A DNA stretch of 18,449 nt from an uncultured Eubacteriales bacterium. Its GTDB lineage: Bacteria; Bacillota; Clostridia; Oscillospirales; Acutalibacteraceae. Where the stretch lies: NCBI GenBank assembly GCA_902462035.1, contig CABQAC010000012.1:1-18449 (forward strand), written 5' to 3'. Both the position numbers and the translations under genes were made by a program. Every line of letters begins with the position of its first letter. Positions within the stretch are counted from its first letter, which is position 1. This document shows, piece after piece, positions 1 through 7,353 of the stretch. The notes beneath the pieces are model-generated. The model did no database searches. It had not been told where the DNA came from and saw only the letters and a list, made by a program, of their open reading frames with translations.

Positions 1-235
1 TCAGCATGCCGGAGGAAACGAGAATCTCGCAGACGACCAGAACCAAAATGGGTATCAAGCCGCTGATAAGGGGAACGCCCGTTTCCTGCATGGGGATGGC
101 CGCCAGGTTGGAGATCAGCAGCGTGATAACCAGTTCGGAGTTTTGCAGCTCCCCAACCTGCCTTTTTCCCATTATGCGGACGGCAATCATGACCACTATG
201 TATAAGATAGCGGTCCGGATTAAAGATACAGTCAT
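1..235 (-). CDS. DUF421 (YetF-like) membrane protein, N-terminal part only
   Basis: The minus strand is open from ATG at 235-233 to the window edge, giving the first 78 residues; the C-terminus lies outside. The start MTVSLIRTAILYIVVMIAVR is a membrane segment. It is followed by MGKRQVGELQNSELVITLLISNLAAIPM and then a second or third hydrophobic stretch (LISGLIPILVLVVCEILV). The (M/L)GKRQ(V/I)GEL motif and the E-L-V-x-x-L-L-I-SNLA segment are typical of DUF421 proteins such as YetF, YdfS and YkjA. A GGAAAGGAT ribosome binding site sits about 9 bases upstream. The family's biochemical activity is not established. Several members are reported in spore membranes, where they affect heat resistance and germination. 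The gene is divergent from a germinant receptor operon, which fits such a role here, but that role is inferred. Confidence 0.85.
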   Translation of the reverse strand, partial: MTVSLIRTAILYIVVMIAVRIMGKRQVGELQNSELVITLLISNLAAIPMQETGVPLISGLIPILVLVVCEILVSSGML

Positions 236-347
236 GTTCGAGATATCCTTTCCGGCGGCGTACTAAATGCGGATTCGGCCAGCCTATCCATAGGTTTGCC
301 TTTGGGTTTGAAATCTATACCAATTCTTTTGATCCTTCCGGGAATAT

Positions 348-376
348 TTGAAGGGCGGACTGCTAAAAATGATACT
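348..376 (+). promoter_or_regulatory. possible promoter of the germinant receptor operon
   Basis: TTGAAG (348-353) and GATACT (371-376) are separated by 17 bases, a weak sigma-A-like match (4 of 6 each). The downstream element also reads GATACTA, one base from the forespore sigma-G/F -10 CATNNTA, as expected for a germination operon. However, the matching -35 (GNATR) is poor at the right distance. It is the only plausible promoter between the divergent DUF421 gene and the operon start at 433. Which sigma factor uses it cannot be decided from the sequence. Confidence 0.3.
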
Positions 377-432
377 ATTGCAAGTAGAATTTGGTAATCG
401 ATTCGGCTAGATGCCGCGAAAAGGAAGGCGAA

Positions 433-1971
433 ATGAAGATGTTTCGGGATTGGAATGACCGTTTGACGGCATACCGGCTGCAAAAACAGAAGGGCGGCAA
501 AGCACCGGCCGCCCCGGTGCGGTTAAAGGAATCGCTTCTGGATAACCTGGTGAAGATACGCCAGGATCTGGATGGCACCAACGACCTGGTCGTGCGCCGT
601 TTTTTGCTGGAGGACAATGACGCGGTGCTGGTATGTATGGAGGGAATGGTTAATATTCAGGTGGTGGCCCAGGGCGTGCTCAACCCGGTGCTCAACTCTA
701 AGCCGGACACCCGGGAGCCCGCGGCGCAATTTGCCTTTTTGCGGGACCAGGTGCTTGCCATGACCGAGCTGGTGCAGTTTGAGACGCTGGAAGAACTGTA
801 CGGCTTTGCCATGTCCGGTTTTGCCGTGCTGCTGGTGGACGGCGTTGCGGCCGGCCTGGCGGTGGGCGTACAGGGGTTTAACTTCCGTTCCATTTCCGAG
901 CCCAGCACCGAGGTGCTGCAGCGCGGTTCCCGCGAGGGTTTTGTGGAGGTTTTGCGTATCAACGTTTCGATGATCCGCCGCCGGATGAAAACGCCGGATT
1001 TGCGGTTCGAACTGATGAAGGTCGGCAAAAAAAGCAAAACGGACGTTTGCCTTTGCTATATGAAAAGCGCCGTGTCCGAGGAAATTCTTCGAAATGTGCG
1101 GGAACGGCTTCAGTCGATCCCGCTGGATACCGTTTTGGAATCCGGTTACATCCAGCCCTATCTAGAGGACAAGCCCCTGTCGTTATTTACCGGCGTGGGT
1201 ACCTGCGAGCGGCCGGATACGCTGTGTGGAAAAATAACCGAAGGCAGAATCGGCATCATTGTGGACGGCACGCCCATGGCCTTAATTGTGCCGTACTTGT
1301 TTATCGAAAACTTTCAAAGCATGGACGATTATGCCGACCGGCCCTATTTTTCCACCTTTACCCGTATCTTAAAATATATCGCCTTTTTTATTTCGATTTT
1401 ACTGCCTGGCTTGTTCGTCGCTATCGGCACCTTTCATCAGGAACTGTTCCCGACCCCGTTGCTGTATAACCTGGCGGTGGCGGAATCATCCCAGCCCTTT
1501 TCCCTGATGACCGAAGCGCTGCTGATCCACTTTATTTACGAACTGATGCGGGAAGCGGGGCTGCGGCTTCCCAAACCCATTGGGCACGCGGTCAGTATCA
1601 TCGGCGGGTTGGTCATCGGCGACGCAGCGGTTAAAGCGGGACTTATCGGCGCGCCCATGATTATGATCGTGGCGCTGACGGCTATCAGTTCCTTTGTTAT
1701 TCCCAAACTGTATGAACCGATTGCTATTCTGCGCTTTGTCTTTATTTTAGTGGGCGGGACCATGTATTTCCTGGGCTTGATGCTGGTGCTGACCGCCGTG
1801 GTGGTCAACCTTTGCGCCATTGACCCTTACGGTGTGCCCTTTACCGCCCCGGTATCTCCCCTGCGCCTGCGCAGCCTGCGGGATGTGTTTTTGCGAAGGG
1901 GCTGGAAGCATCTGTCCAAAAAGACAGTCAAAATACAGAACATGCCGGGCTCGGACAAAATGGACCAGTAG
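433..1971 (+). CDS. spore germinant receptor subunit A (GerA family)
   Basis: This 512-residue protein is the A subunit of a GerA-type germinant receptor, which sits in the spore inner membrane and opens in response to nutrients. Residues 1 to about 300 form the soluble N-terminal region. From about residue 313 several membrane segments follow, starting with the one after FSTFTRILKY and ending with FVFILVGGTMYFLGLMLVLT. The family hallmarks PKPIGHAVSIIGGLVIGDAA and GVPFTAPVSPL are both present. I chose the ATG at 433 because AAGGAAGG lies 4-11 bases upstream; an in-frame ATG at 391 has no such site and would add 14 atypical residues. The B and C subunit genes follow directly, so the receptor is complete. 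It resembles GerAA, GerBA, GerKA and SpoVAF, but the operon context favours a true receptor over SpoVAF. The germinant cannot be predicted. Confidence 0.95.
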   Translation: MKMFRDWNDRLTAYRLQKQKGGKAPAAPVRLKESLLDNLVKIRQDLDGTNDLVVRRFLLEDNDAVLVCMEGMVNIQVVAQGVLNPVLNSKPDTREPAAQFAFLRDQVLAMTELVQFETLEELYGFAMSGFAVLLVDGVAAGLAVGVQGFNFRSISEPSTEVLQRGSREGFVEVLRINVSMIRRRMKTPDLRFELMKVGKKSKTDVCLCYMKSAVSEEILRNVRERLQSIPLDTVLESGYIQPYLEDKPLSLFTGVGTCERPDTLCGKITEGRIGIIVDGTPMALIVPYLFIENFQSMDDYADRPYFSTFTRILKYIAFFISILLPGLFVAIGTFHQELFPTPLLYNLAVAESSQPFSLMTEALLIHFIYELMREAGLRLPKPIGHAVSIIGGLVIGDAAVKAGLIGAPMIMIVALTAISSFVIPKLYEPIAILRFVFILVGGTMYFLGLMLVLTAVVVNLCAIDPYGVPFTAPVSPLRLRSLRDVFLRRGWKHLSKKTVKIQNMPGSDKMDQ

Positions 1972-2003
1972 GTACGAGGCGACTCGGGAAAGGCGGACAC
2001 ACC

Positions 2004-3131
2004 ATGAATCAGAAACACATGATTTTATCCGGACAGCTGTTCTGTCTGTTTTTTGTCAGCCATTTGATTCAAACCATCACCAACAGCCCCGGGCTCCATA
2101 CTCGGGACAATATGCAGAACATTATTTTGGGCGCGCCCATCGCGCTGGCGGCTACCGTTCTGGCCACAACGCCCATGCTCGTTTTGAACCACCGGCACCC
2201 TCAGCTCAATGTGCTGGATTTGACGTATTACCGGTTGGGCAAATATGCGGGCGTCGTTGTGGGAGCGCTTTATGCCGTATTCTTTTTGTACGCGCCTTCT
2301 CTGGCGGTTGCGCGGTATAACCTATACATCCAGACCACCATGCTGCCCCAAGCGTCGGTTATCTTGCTGTCGGTGGCTGTGGTGTTTACGGCGTGCTACG
2401 GTGCGTTTATGGGAATCGAAGCGCTGGCCCGGGCTTCCGGCTTGATTTTTGCCGCGGTACTGGTTTCTCTGGTTTTTATTTTTGCCGCCCTGACGCCGGA
2501 ACTCGATTCCCGCAACTTTGCGCCTTTTGGCCAGGATGGAATAGGTGCGGTACTGGAGGAGGCGGCGACTATTGTATCCGGTCTGCTGGAAATCGCCACC
2601 TTGGCCATTGTGCTGCCGTTTGCAAAACGCAAGCACGTGAAACGGAATTTCTTTTTATGGGCGTTGGCCGAGACGGTGACCATCGCTTTGGTGGCCTTTT
2701 TCGTCGTCGGTGTGCTGGGCACTTATACCGAAATGCAGATGTATCCCTTTTACACCATCTCCACCATCGCCCGCGTCGGCTCTTTGCAGCGGCTGGACGC
2801 GCTGTACGCCGCCATTTGGACCGCGGGCTTGTTTGTAAAGGTCGCGTTCTTTTTGATCGCGCTGTCCCTGTGCCTGACCCGGATAAAAAACGAACGGGCG
2901 GGCCGCGTCGGCCTGGTGGTTGGAGCTGCCGTTATTCTGGCGGCCAGCGTGCTGCTGACCGACCGCCCGGAGTATATCTCCTTCCTTGCCACCCGCGAGA
3001 CGTCCCTGCTGCTGGCGGCAGTTTTCTTCCTGTGCATTCCTCTGTTGGTGCTGGTGGTGGATTTAATCCGGGGCAGGAAGGATCCGCGTCTGTCCGCCGC
3101 ACAGCGCAAATCGGACGCGAACGGTGCGTAA
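2004..3131 (+). CDS. spore germinant receptor subunit B (GerAB/APC superfamily)
   Basis: This is a 375-residue, almost entirely hydrophobic protein, with about ten predicted membrane segments between residue 8 and residue 363. It starts MNQKHMILSGQLFCLFFVSHLIQT, the usual beginning of the GerAB/Spore_permease family, which is related to amino acid permeases and forms the germinant-sensing core of the receptor. The NSPG element near residue 30 corresponds to the helix-break region where ligand binds in APC-fold proteins. AAAGGCGG about 8 bases upstream supports the ATG at 2004. It lies 32 bases after the A gene and 82 bases before the C gene, in the standard A-B-C order. The length is normal for the family (about 365 residues). 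Family assignment is firm; the ligand is unknown. Confidence 0.94.
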   Translation: MNQKHMILSGQLFCLFFVSHLIQTITNSPGLHTRDNMQNIILGAPIALAATVLATTPMLVLNHRHPQLNVLDLTYYRLGKYAGVVVGALYAVFFLYAPSLAVARYNLYIQTTMLPQASVILLSVAVVFTACYGAFMGIEALARASGLIFAAVLVSLVFIFAALTPELDSRNFAPFGQDGIGAVLEEAATIVSGLLEIATLAIVLPFAKRKHVKRNFFLWALAETVTIALVAFFVVGVLGTYTEMQMYPFYTISTIARVGSLQRLDALYAAIWTAGLFVKVAFFLIALSLCLTRIKNERAGRVGLVVGAAVILAASVLLTDRPEYISFLATRETSLLLAAVFFLCIPLLVLVVDLIRGRKDPRLSAAQRKSDANGA

Positions 3132-3140
3132 AAATAAAAC

Positions 3141-3160
3141 TGCCGGCAGCACGGCCGGCA
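3141..3160 (+). repeat. inverted repeat between the germination B and C genes
   Basis: TGCCGGC (3141-3147) and GCCGGCA (3154-3160) are perfect complements around a 6-base loop, 9 bases after the B-gene stop. No T-run follows, so it does not look like an intrinsic terminator. It could be an mRNA-stabilising or attenuating hairpin that tunes the level of the C subunit, but GC-rich DNA also yields such repeats by chance. Confidence 0.4.
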
Positions 3161-3213
3161 ATCGCGCGGACCAAGGCATGACTTCGGCCGGCGCCAAAGG
3201 ATGGGAATAGAAG

Positions 3214-4353
3214 ATGAAAAAATGGATCGGCATCATTTTGTTGATATGCGGCCTGCCTCTTTTCAACGGCTGTAGCGAGGAAACGCCGCTGAGTAAGCGC
3301 ATCATCGTGCAAAACGTGGGAGTGGACCGGATGGAAAAGGGGTATCACCTGTCGATGAACGCTTTTGTCGCGGACGATTCGGGTGAGGATGTGGCGGATA
3401 TCACCTCTACCACCTTCTTTTCCCGTACCGGCGCGACGATTGCGGACGCCATTGCCAATTTAGGGCTAGTGACCGGCCGCAGCCCGTTTTTTTCCCATAA
3501 CGAAGTGGTTGTGCTGGGCGAGGATACCGCCCGGCAGGGCATTTCGGACGTTATGGGCTTCTTTATGGAATACCCGGAATGCCGGGCCGGAGTAGACGTA
3601 TTCGTCGCCGTGGGATCCGCCGACGAATTAATCGCCTGCAAAAGCGCGGATAACACCATGGTGGCCAAAAACTTTCAGGAACTGTCCCAAATCGGGGATT
3701 CCAGCGGCAAGGCCATCCATAAAACGGTGTTCGGCGTGGGCGCGGCGTTAAGCAATCCAGCCATGGACTTTTGCCTGCCTTGCGTGCGCGTCGAGGAGGA
3801 AGAAGATAAAGACGGCGAGGCGATCCGCCGGATTGTGGCAGGGGGGACCGCGGTATTCCGGGAGGACCGGCTGGCCGGTTATCTGGACGAAACCGAAACC
3901 CAGGGCTATTTGCTGCTGGCCGGCGAAACCAGCCATCTGAGCCTGACCGTCGAGGTGCCCGGCTATGGCGTAATCACATCGGAATTCCGCCAGATAACCA
4001 CCGACGTCCATGTAGATGTGCAAAGCGGCATACCGTCTGTTACCGTGGTGGTGAAAGCGGAGGGCGAACCAATAGAAAAACTGAGCCTGAACGGCAAGGC
4101 GTTGGGCAATGATTTTTATGAGCAGCTCAACGAAATCTGTTCCCGGCAGATGGAAAGCGCTATGCGCCGCTGTGTGGAAAAAACTGCTGCTTTCGAATCC
4201 GACCCCTACGGCTTCGGCGCCCTCGTGTGGCAAAAGAATCCGGTTTATTGGGAAGAAAACGGCGGCAGCTGGAGAGCGCTGCTTGCCCAGGCGGATTTTT
4301 CCTTTTCGGTGCAGACCAACCTGCGGCAAATTCACCGGTCGTTGCAGCAATAG
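3214..4353 (+). CDS. spore germinant receptor subunit C, lipoprotein (GerAC family)
   Basis: This 379-residue protein is the C subunit of the receptor. The N-terminus MKKWIGIILLICGLPLFNGC is a lipoprotein signal peptide whose lipidated cysteine would be Cys20, anchoring the protein on the outer face of the spore inner membrane. The lipobox is slightly atypical, with F at -3 and N at -2. After it come PLSKRIIVQNVGVDRMEKGYHLSM and later FFMEYPECRAGVDVFVA, which match the start of the Ger(x)C domain. The C-terminal third (from about residue 250) carries the alternating beta/helix pattern of the GerAC C domain, including the NEICSRQMESAM helix. AAAGGATGG lies 9 bases before the ATG. It is the last gene of the operon; hprK downstream has its own promoter. 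No clear hairpin terminator follows, only the tandem T-rich repeat GACTTTTT (4355-4370). Confidence 0.93.
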   Translation: MKKWIGIILLICGLPLFNGCSEETPLSKRIIVQNVGVDRMEKGYHLSMNAFVADDSGEDVADITSTTFFSRTGATIADAIANLGLVTGRSPFFSHNEVVVLGEDTARQGISDVMGFFMEYPECRAGVDVFVAVGSADELIACKSADNTMVAKNFQELSQIGDSSGKAIHKTVFGVGAALSNPAMDFCLPCVRVEEEEDKDGEAIRRIVAGGTAVFREDRLAGYLDETETQGYLLLAGETSHLSLTVEVPGYGVITSEFRQITTDVHVDVQSGIPSVTVVVKAEGEPIEKLSLNGKALGNDFYEQLNEICSRQMESAMRRCVEKTAAFESDPYGFGALVWQKNPVYWEENGGSWRALLAQADFSFSVQTNLRQIHRSLQQ

Positions 4354-4391
4354 ACTTTTTGACTTTTTTCTAAAAATCACATCCTTCCCCC

Positions 4392-4420
4392 TTTAAACCT
4401 GATGGCTTCTCCTATATAAT
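4392..4420 (+). promoter_or_regulatory. sigma-A-type promoter upstream of hprK
   Basis: TTTAAA (4392-4397) and a perfect TATAAT (4415-4420) are separated by 17 bases. Transcription would start near 4427, leaving a leader of about 105 bases before hprK. This is the best promoter between the germination operon and hprK. It implies that the metabolic run is transcribed independently of the sporulation-linked genes upstream. Confidence 0.7.
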
Positions 4421-4531
4421 AGAAGTACTATGGAAAAGAAAACAGCAAGCTGGGGCAGCCGGTAAAACCACCTTGCCGGTGGCGGAACAGGCATATGCGC
4501 GCGCCGGTTTGAAAAAAGGAGGAGCATCGAC
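4421..4531 (+). other. 5' leader of hprK with repeats and a small hairpin
   Basis: The untranslated leader holds three copies of GCCGGT (4458-4463, 4475-4480, 4503-4508) and a hairpin with arms CCACC (4468-4472) and GGTGG (4478-4482) around a 5-base loop. It ends in the strong ribosome binding site AAGGAGGAG (4516-4524). It matches no riboswitch class I know and has no T-run typical of attenuation. Function, if any, is unknown. Confidence 0.35.
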
Positions 4532-5506
4532 ATGACGTTCACAGTATCTCTGTCCGATATTATGAAGGAAGTTTCCATCGAGGAAATCTATATGCCGGAA
4601 AACCCCCAGGAGATATTGATCTCCTCAACCGAGATTAACCGCCCCGGGCTGGAATTAACCGGTTTTTTTGATTATTACGACAATACACGCCTGATGGTGC
4701 TGGGCCGGTCGGAAACCGCCTTTTTGGAAGAAATGGAGCTTTCCCGCCGGGCGGAAATTGTGGACGCGCTGTTTTCCCGCCGCGCCCCGGCCGTAATCTT
4801 GGCGCGGAATATCGAGCCGATGCCGGAATTGCTGGAAAGCGCCAAAAAATACGGCATCCCGCTGCTCACTTCGGGAGAAGCGACCTCCCGTATCGTGGCA
4901 CACCTGGTTTCCTTCCTCAGCGTGGAGCTGGCGCCCCGGGTCACCCGCCACGGCGTGCTGGTAGAGGTCTATGGCGAGGGCATGCTGATCATCGGCGACA
5001 GCGGCGTGGGCAAAAGCGAAACCGCTATCGAGCTGGTCAAACGCGGCCACCGGCTGATCGCGGACGACGCGGTGGAGATCAAACGGGTGTCCAATAAAAC
5101 GCTGGTCGGCTCCGCGCCGCCCAACATCCGCCATTTTATCGAGCTTCGCGGTATCGGCATTATCAATGCCCGGCGCATCTTCGGAATGGGTGCGGTCAAA
5201 CTGACCGAAAAGATCGACCTGATTGCCCAGCTGGAAATTTGGGACGGCACCAAAATATACGACCGGGTGGGCATGGAAAACGAGTATGGCGAGATTTTAG
5301 GCATCAAGGTGCCGATGCTGACCATCCCGGTTAAGCCCGGACGGAACCTGGCCATCATTTTAGAGGTTGCGGCTATGAACAACCGACAGAAAAAGCTGGG
5401 TTACAACGCGGCGGAGGAATTGCTCTCCAACCTGGGTATGGATACTTCCGAATTCGCTCATCCCAAGGAAAAGGTCGTAAAGCCGGACTGGGATTCATAT
5501 AGTTAA
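4532..5506 (+). CDS. hprK: HPr kinase/phosphorylase
   Basis: This 324-residue cytoplasmic enzyme phosphorylates HPr on Ser46 when glycolytic intermediates are high and reverses this with phosphate. It thereby sets CcpA-dependent catabolite repression and sugar uptake. The N-terminal domain (residues 1 to about 130) is followed by TRHGVLVEVYGEG with His140, the P-loop GDSGVGKS at 155-162 and the HprK signature IELRGIGIINARRIFG at about 203-219. All catalytic landmarks are intact, and the length is slightly above the usual 310. The ATG at 4532 has an ideal AAGGAGGAG site 7 bases upstream. It heads the run that continues through dnaE, with the PHP gene 44 bases downstream. The promoter at 4392-4420 would drive it. 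The assignment is very secure. Confidence 0.97.
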   Translation: MTFTVSLSDIMKEVSIEEIYMPENPQEILISSTEINRPGLELTGFFDYYDNTRLMVLGRSETAFLEEMELSRRAEIVDALFSRRAPAVILARNIEPMPELLESAKKYGIPLLTSGEATSRIVAHLVSFLSVELAPRVTRHGVLVEVYGEGMLIIGDSGVGKSETAIELVKRGHRLIADDAVEIKRVSNKTLVGSAPPNIRHFIELRGIGIINARRIFGMGAVKLTEKIDLIAQLEIWDGTKIYDRVGMENEYGEILGIKVPMLTIPVKPGRNLAIILEVAAMNNRQKKLGYNAAEELLSNLGMDTSEFAHPKEKVVKPDWDSYS

Positions 5507-5550
5507 TCGGGCCCGCCCAAAATTCAAGAGGAAAGCGGGTCAGAAAAAAG

Positions 5551-6279
5551 ATGAAACAACTGATTGCGGATACCCATTGCCATACCATCGCCAGCACCCA
5601 CGCTTACAGCACCGTGGGGGAAAACGTCCGTGCTGCGGCCCGGCGGGGCCTGTGTGCGGTGGCGATTACCGACCACGGCAGGCGGATGCCCGGCGCGCCC
5701 GGCACCTGGTATTTTGAAAACTTAAAAACGCTGCCCAGAACACTGGACGGCGTTCTTCTCCTCAAAGGGATCGAGGCGAACGTGGTGGATTTCGACGGTT
5801 CGCTTGATACCGACCAGACGTTGTTGGCCCAACTGGAGTGGGTGATCGCGTCCGTTCATTCGGTTGCCATGGAGGGGGAAAGCAAGGGGAAAGATTGCAC
5901 CGGCCTGTGGCTGCAGGTGGCGCAAAACCCGTTGGTGCGCGTAATCGGCCACAGCGGCAGCGCCGATTACCCCTACGACGTGGACCGGGTTGTCAAGGAA
6001 TTCGCCCGGCAGGGAAAATTGGTGGAAATTAACGAGGGGACCTTCCGGGTGCGGCGTTCTTCTTTGCCCAACTGCGGGCGGATTGTGGAAGCCTGCAAAC
6101 GGCACGGCGTGCCGGTTATCGTCAATTCGGACGCGCACTTCCATACCCAGGTGGGGGATTTCACCGAGGCGCTTCGTCTGCTTGCGGAAAAGGAGTTTCC
6201 GGAAGAATTGGTGGTAAATGCGGACCGGGAACGGTTTATGCGGTATGTAAAAGAGTATGCGGGCGTTGGCAGCGATTGA
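5551..6279 (+). CDS. PHP-domain metal-dependent phosphatase (YcdX-like)
   Basis: This 242-residue protein is a stand-alone PHP domain, a single-domain hydrolase with a trinuclear metal site. The ligand set known from YcdX is complete: His9, His11 and His17 in ADTHCHTIASTHAYST, His42 in ITDHGR, Glu75 in KGIEAN, His103 in ASVHS, His134 in IGHSG, and Asp194 and His196 in NSDAH. YcdX-family members hydrolyse phosphate esters; the natural substrate here is unknown. Near-identical genes often neighbour hprK and murB in Clostridia. The upstream AGAGGAAAG lies about 15 bases from the ATG, an unusually long spacer, but the conserved N-terminus leaves no better start. Its position between hprK and a sugar kinase suggests a sugar-phosphate or nucleotide-phosphate substrate, which is inference. 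Confidence 0.9.
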   Translation: MKQLIADTHCHTIASTHAYSTVGENVRAAARRGLCAVAITDHGRRMPGAPGTWYFENLKTLPRTLDGVLLLKGIEANVVDFDGSLDTDQTLLAQLEWVIASVHSVAMEGESKGKDCTGLWLQVAQNPLVRVIGHSGSADYPYDVDRVVKEFARQGKLVEINEGTFRVRRSSLPNCGRIVEACKRHGVPVIVNSDAHFHTQVGDFTEALRLLAEKEFPEELVVNADRERFMRYVKEYAGVGSD

Positions 6280-6360
6280 CGCGCTGTTTTCAAGCGTACA
6301 GGGCGAGGTTTTCCATCAGGCCGGGTGAAACGCCGGTTTATGTGAAAGGATGGTCATCGC

Positions 6361-7353
6361 ATGGTTTGTGTGGGCATTGACTTAGGCGGAACCAATATCG
6401 CGGCGGGCGTGGTAAACGACGCCTATCAGATCTTAGCCAAGGCGTCGCTTCCCGCCCGCGCGCCCCGTCCGGCGGCGGATATTTGCGCCGATATGGCCAA
6501 AGCGACGCGCATGGCCTTGCATGAAGCTGGGGTATCGGAAGAATCTGTTTCGTGGATCGGCATCGGTTCGCCTGGAGTGGCAAATCCCCTGCTGGGAGAA
6601 GTGGAATTTTCCAACAACCTCGACTTTCATCACGCGCCGGTTTGCGCGTTGATGGAACGCATGACGGGCAAGCGCGTTTTTCTGGAAAATGACGCCAACG
6701 CGGCCGCATACGGGGAAATGCTGGCGGGCGCGGCCCGAGGGACACGGGACTCTATCACCGTTACGCTCGGTACCGGGGTCGGGGGCGGTGTCGTTTTGGG
6801 CGGGAAGCTGTTCAGCGGCTCTAATTTTGCGGGAGCGGAATTGGGGCACACCGTGTTGGTCAAGGACGGGGAGCCCTGCTCCTGCGGCCGCTTGGGCTGC
6901 TGGGAGGCGTATGCCTCCGCCACGGCCCTGGTACGCCAGACGCGCCGCGCGATGGAAGAACACCCCGAGTCCGCCATGTGGCGCCTTACGAGCGGCGACC
7001 TTTCCAAGGTGAACGGCAAAACGGCCTTCGACGCCATGCGGGAAGGGGATTCGGCCGGCCGGAAGGTCGTAGATACATACATTGGTTATGTGGCCAGCGG
7101 CGCGACGAATATCGTCAACATTTTCCAGCCGGAGGTGCTTTGCATCGGCGGCGGTATTTCCAAGGAAGGCGAAACGTTGCTGGCGCCTTTGCGTAAAATT
7201 GTGGAGCGGGAGCGTTACAGCCGGTATTCGGAAAAGCAGACCCGGATTTGCGCCGCCCAGCTTGGTAACGACGCGGGCATCATCGGCGCCGCGTTTTTGG
7301 GGAACCAGAGTTCCGAGACACCGGAAAGGAGCAGTGCGGATGGCGCGGTATGA
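6361..7353 (+). CDS. ROK-family sugar kinase, probable glucokinase
   Basis: This 330-residue kinase phosphorylates a hexose, most likely glucose, with ATP in the cytoplasm. Visible motifs in order are the phosphate-binding GIDLGGTN (5-12), the catalytic Asp111 in ENDANAAAYGE, GTGVGGGVV, the sugar-binding Glu160 and His163 in ELGH, and the zinc-binding CxCGxxGCWE (Cys173, Cys175, Cys180 with His163). A second glycine-rich CIGGGIS follows near residue 261. It is a catalytic kinase and not a NagC/Mlc-type repressor, because no N-terminal helix-turn-helix is present. AAAGGA lies 10 bases before the ATG. Its last 14 bases overlap the start of murB, so the two genes are probably translationally coupled. 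N-acetylmannosamine or fructose kinases have the same fold and cannot be fully excluded. Confidence 0.92.
   Translation: MVCVGIDLGGTNIAAGVVNDAYQILAKASLPARAPRPAADICADMAKATRMALHEAGVSEESVSWIGIGSPGVANPLLGEVEFSNNLDFHHAPVCALMERMTGKRVFLENDANAAAYGEMLAGAARGTRDSITVTLGTGVGGGVVLGGKLFSGSNFAGAELGHTVLVKDGEPCSCGRLGCWEAYASATALVRQTRRAMEEHPESAMWRLTSGDLSKVNGKTAFDAMREGDSAGRKVVDTYIGYVASGATNIVNIFQPEVLCIGGGISKEGETLLAPLRKIVERERYSRYSEKQTRICAAQLGNDAGIIGAAFLGNQSSETPERSSADGAV

Noticed and set aside
391..432. Upstream in-frame ATG for the germination A subunit
   Set aside because: No ribosome binding site, and the added residues do not resemble the family; ATG 433 has AAGGAAGG in place.
4355..4370. T-rich tandem repeat GACTTTTT after the germination operon as a terminator
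   Set aside because: No stable stem precedes the T-run, so an intrinsic terminator cannot be supported.
4430..4465. 11-codon open frame (MEKKTASWGSR) in the hprK leader as a leader peptide
   Set aside because: No ribosome binding site, and it starts almost at the predicted transcription start.
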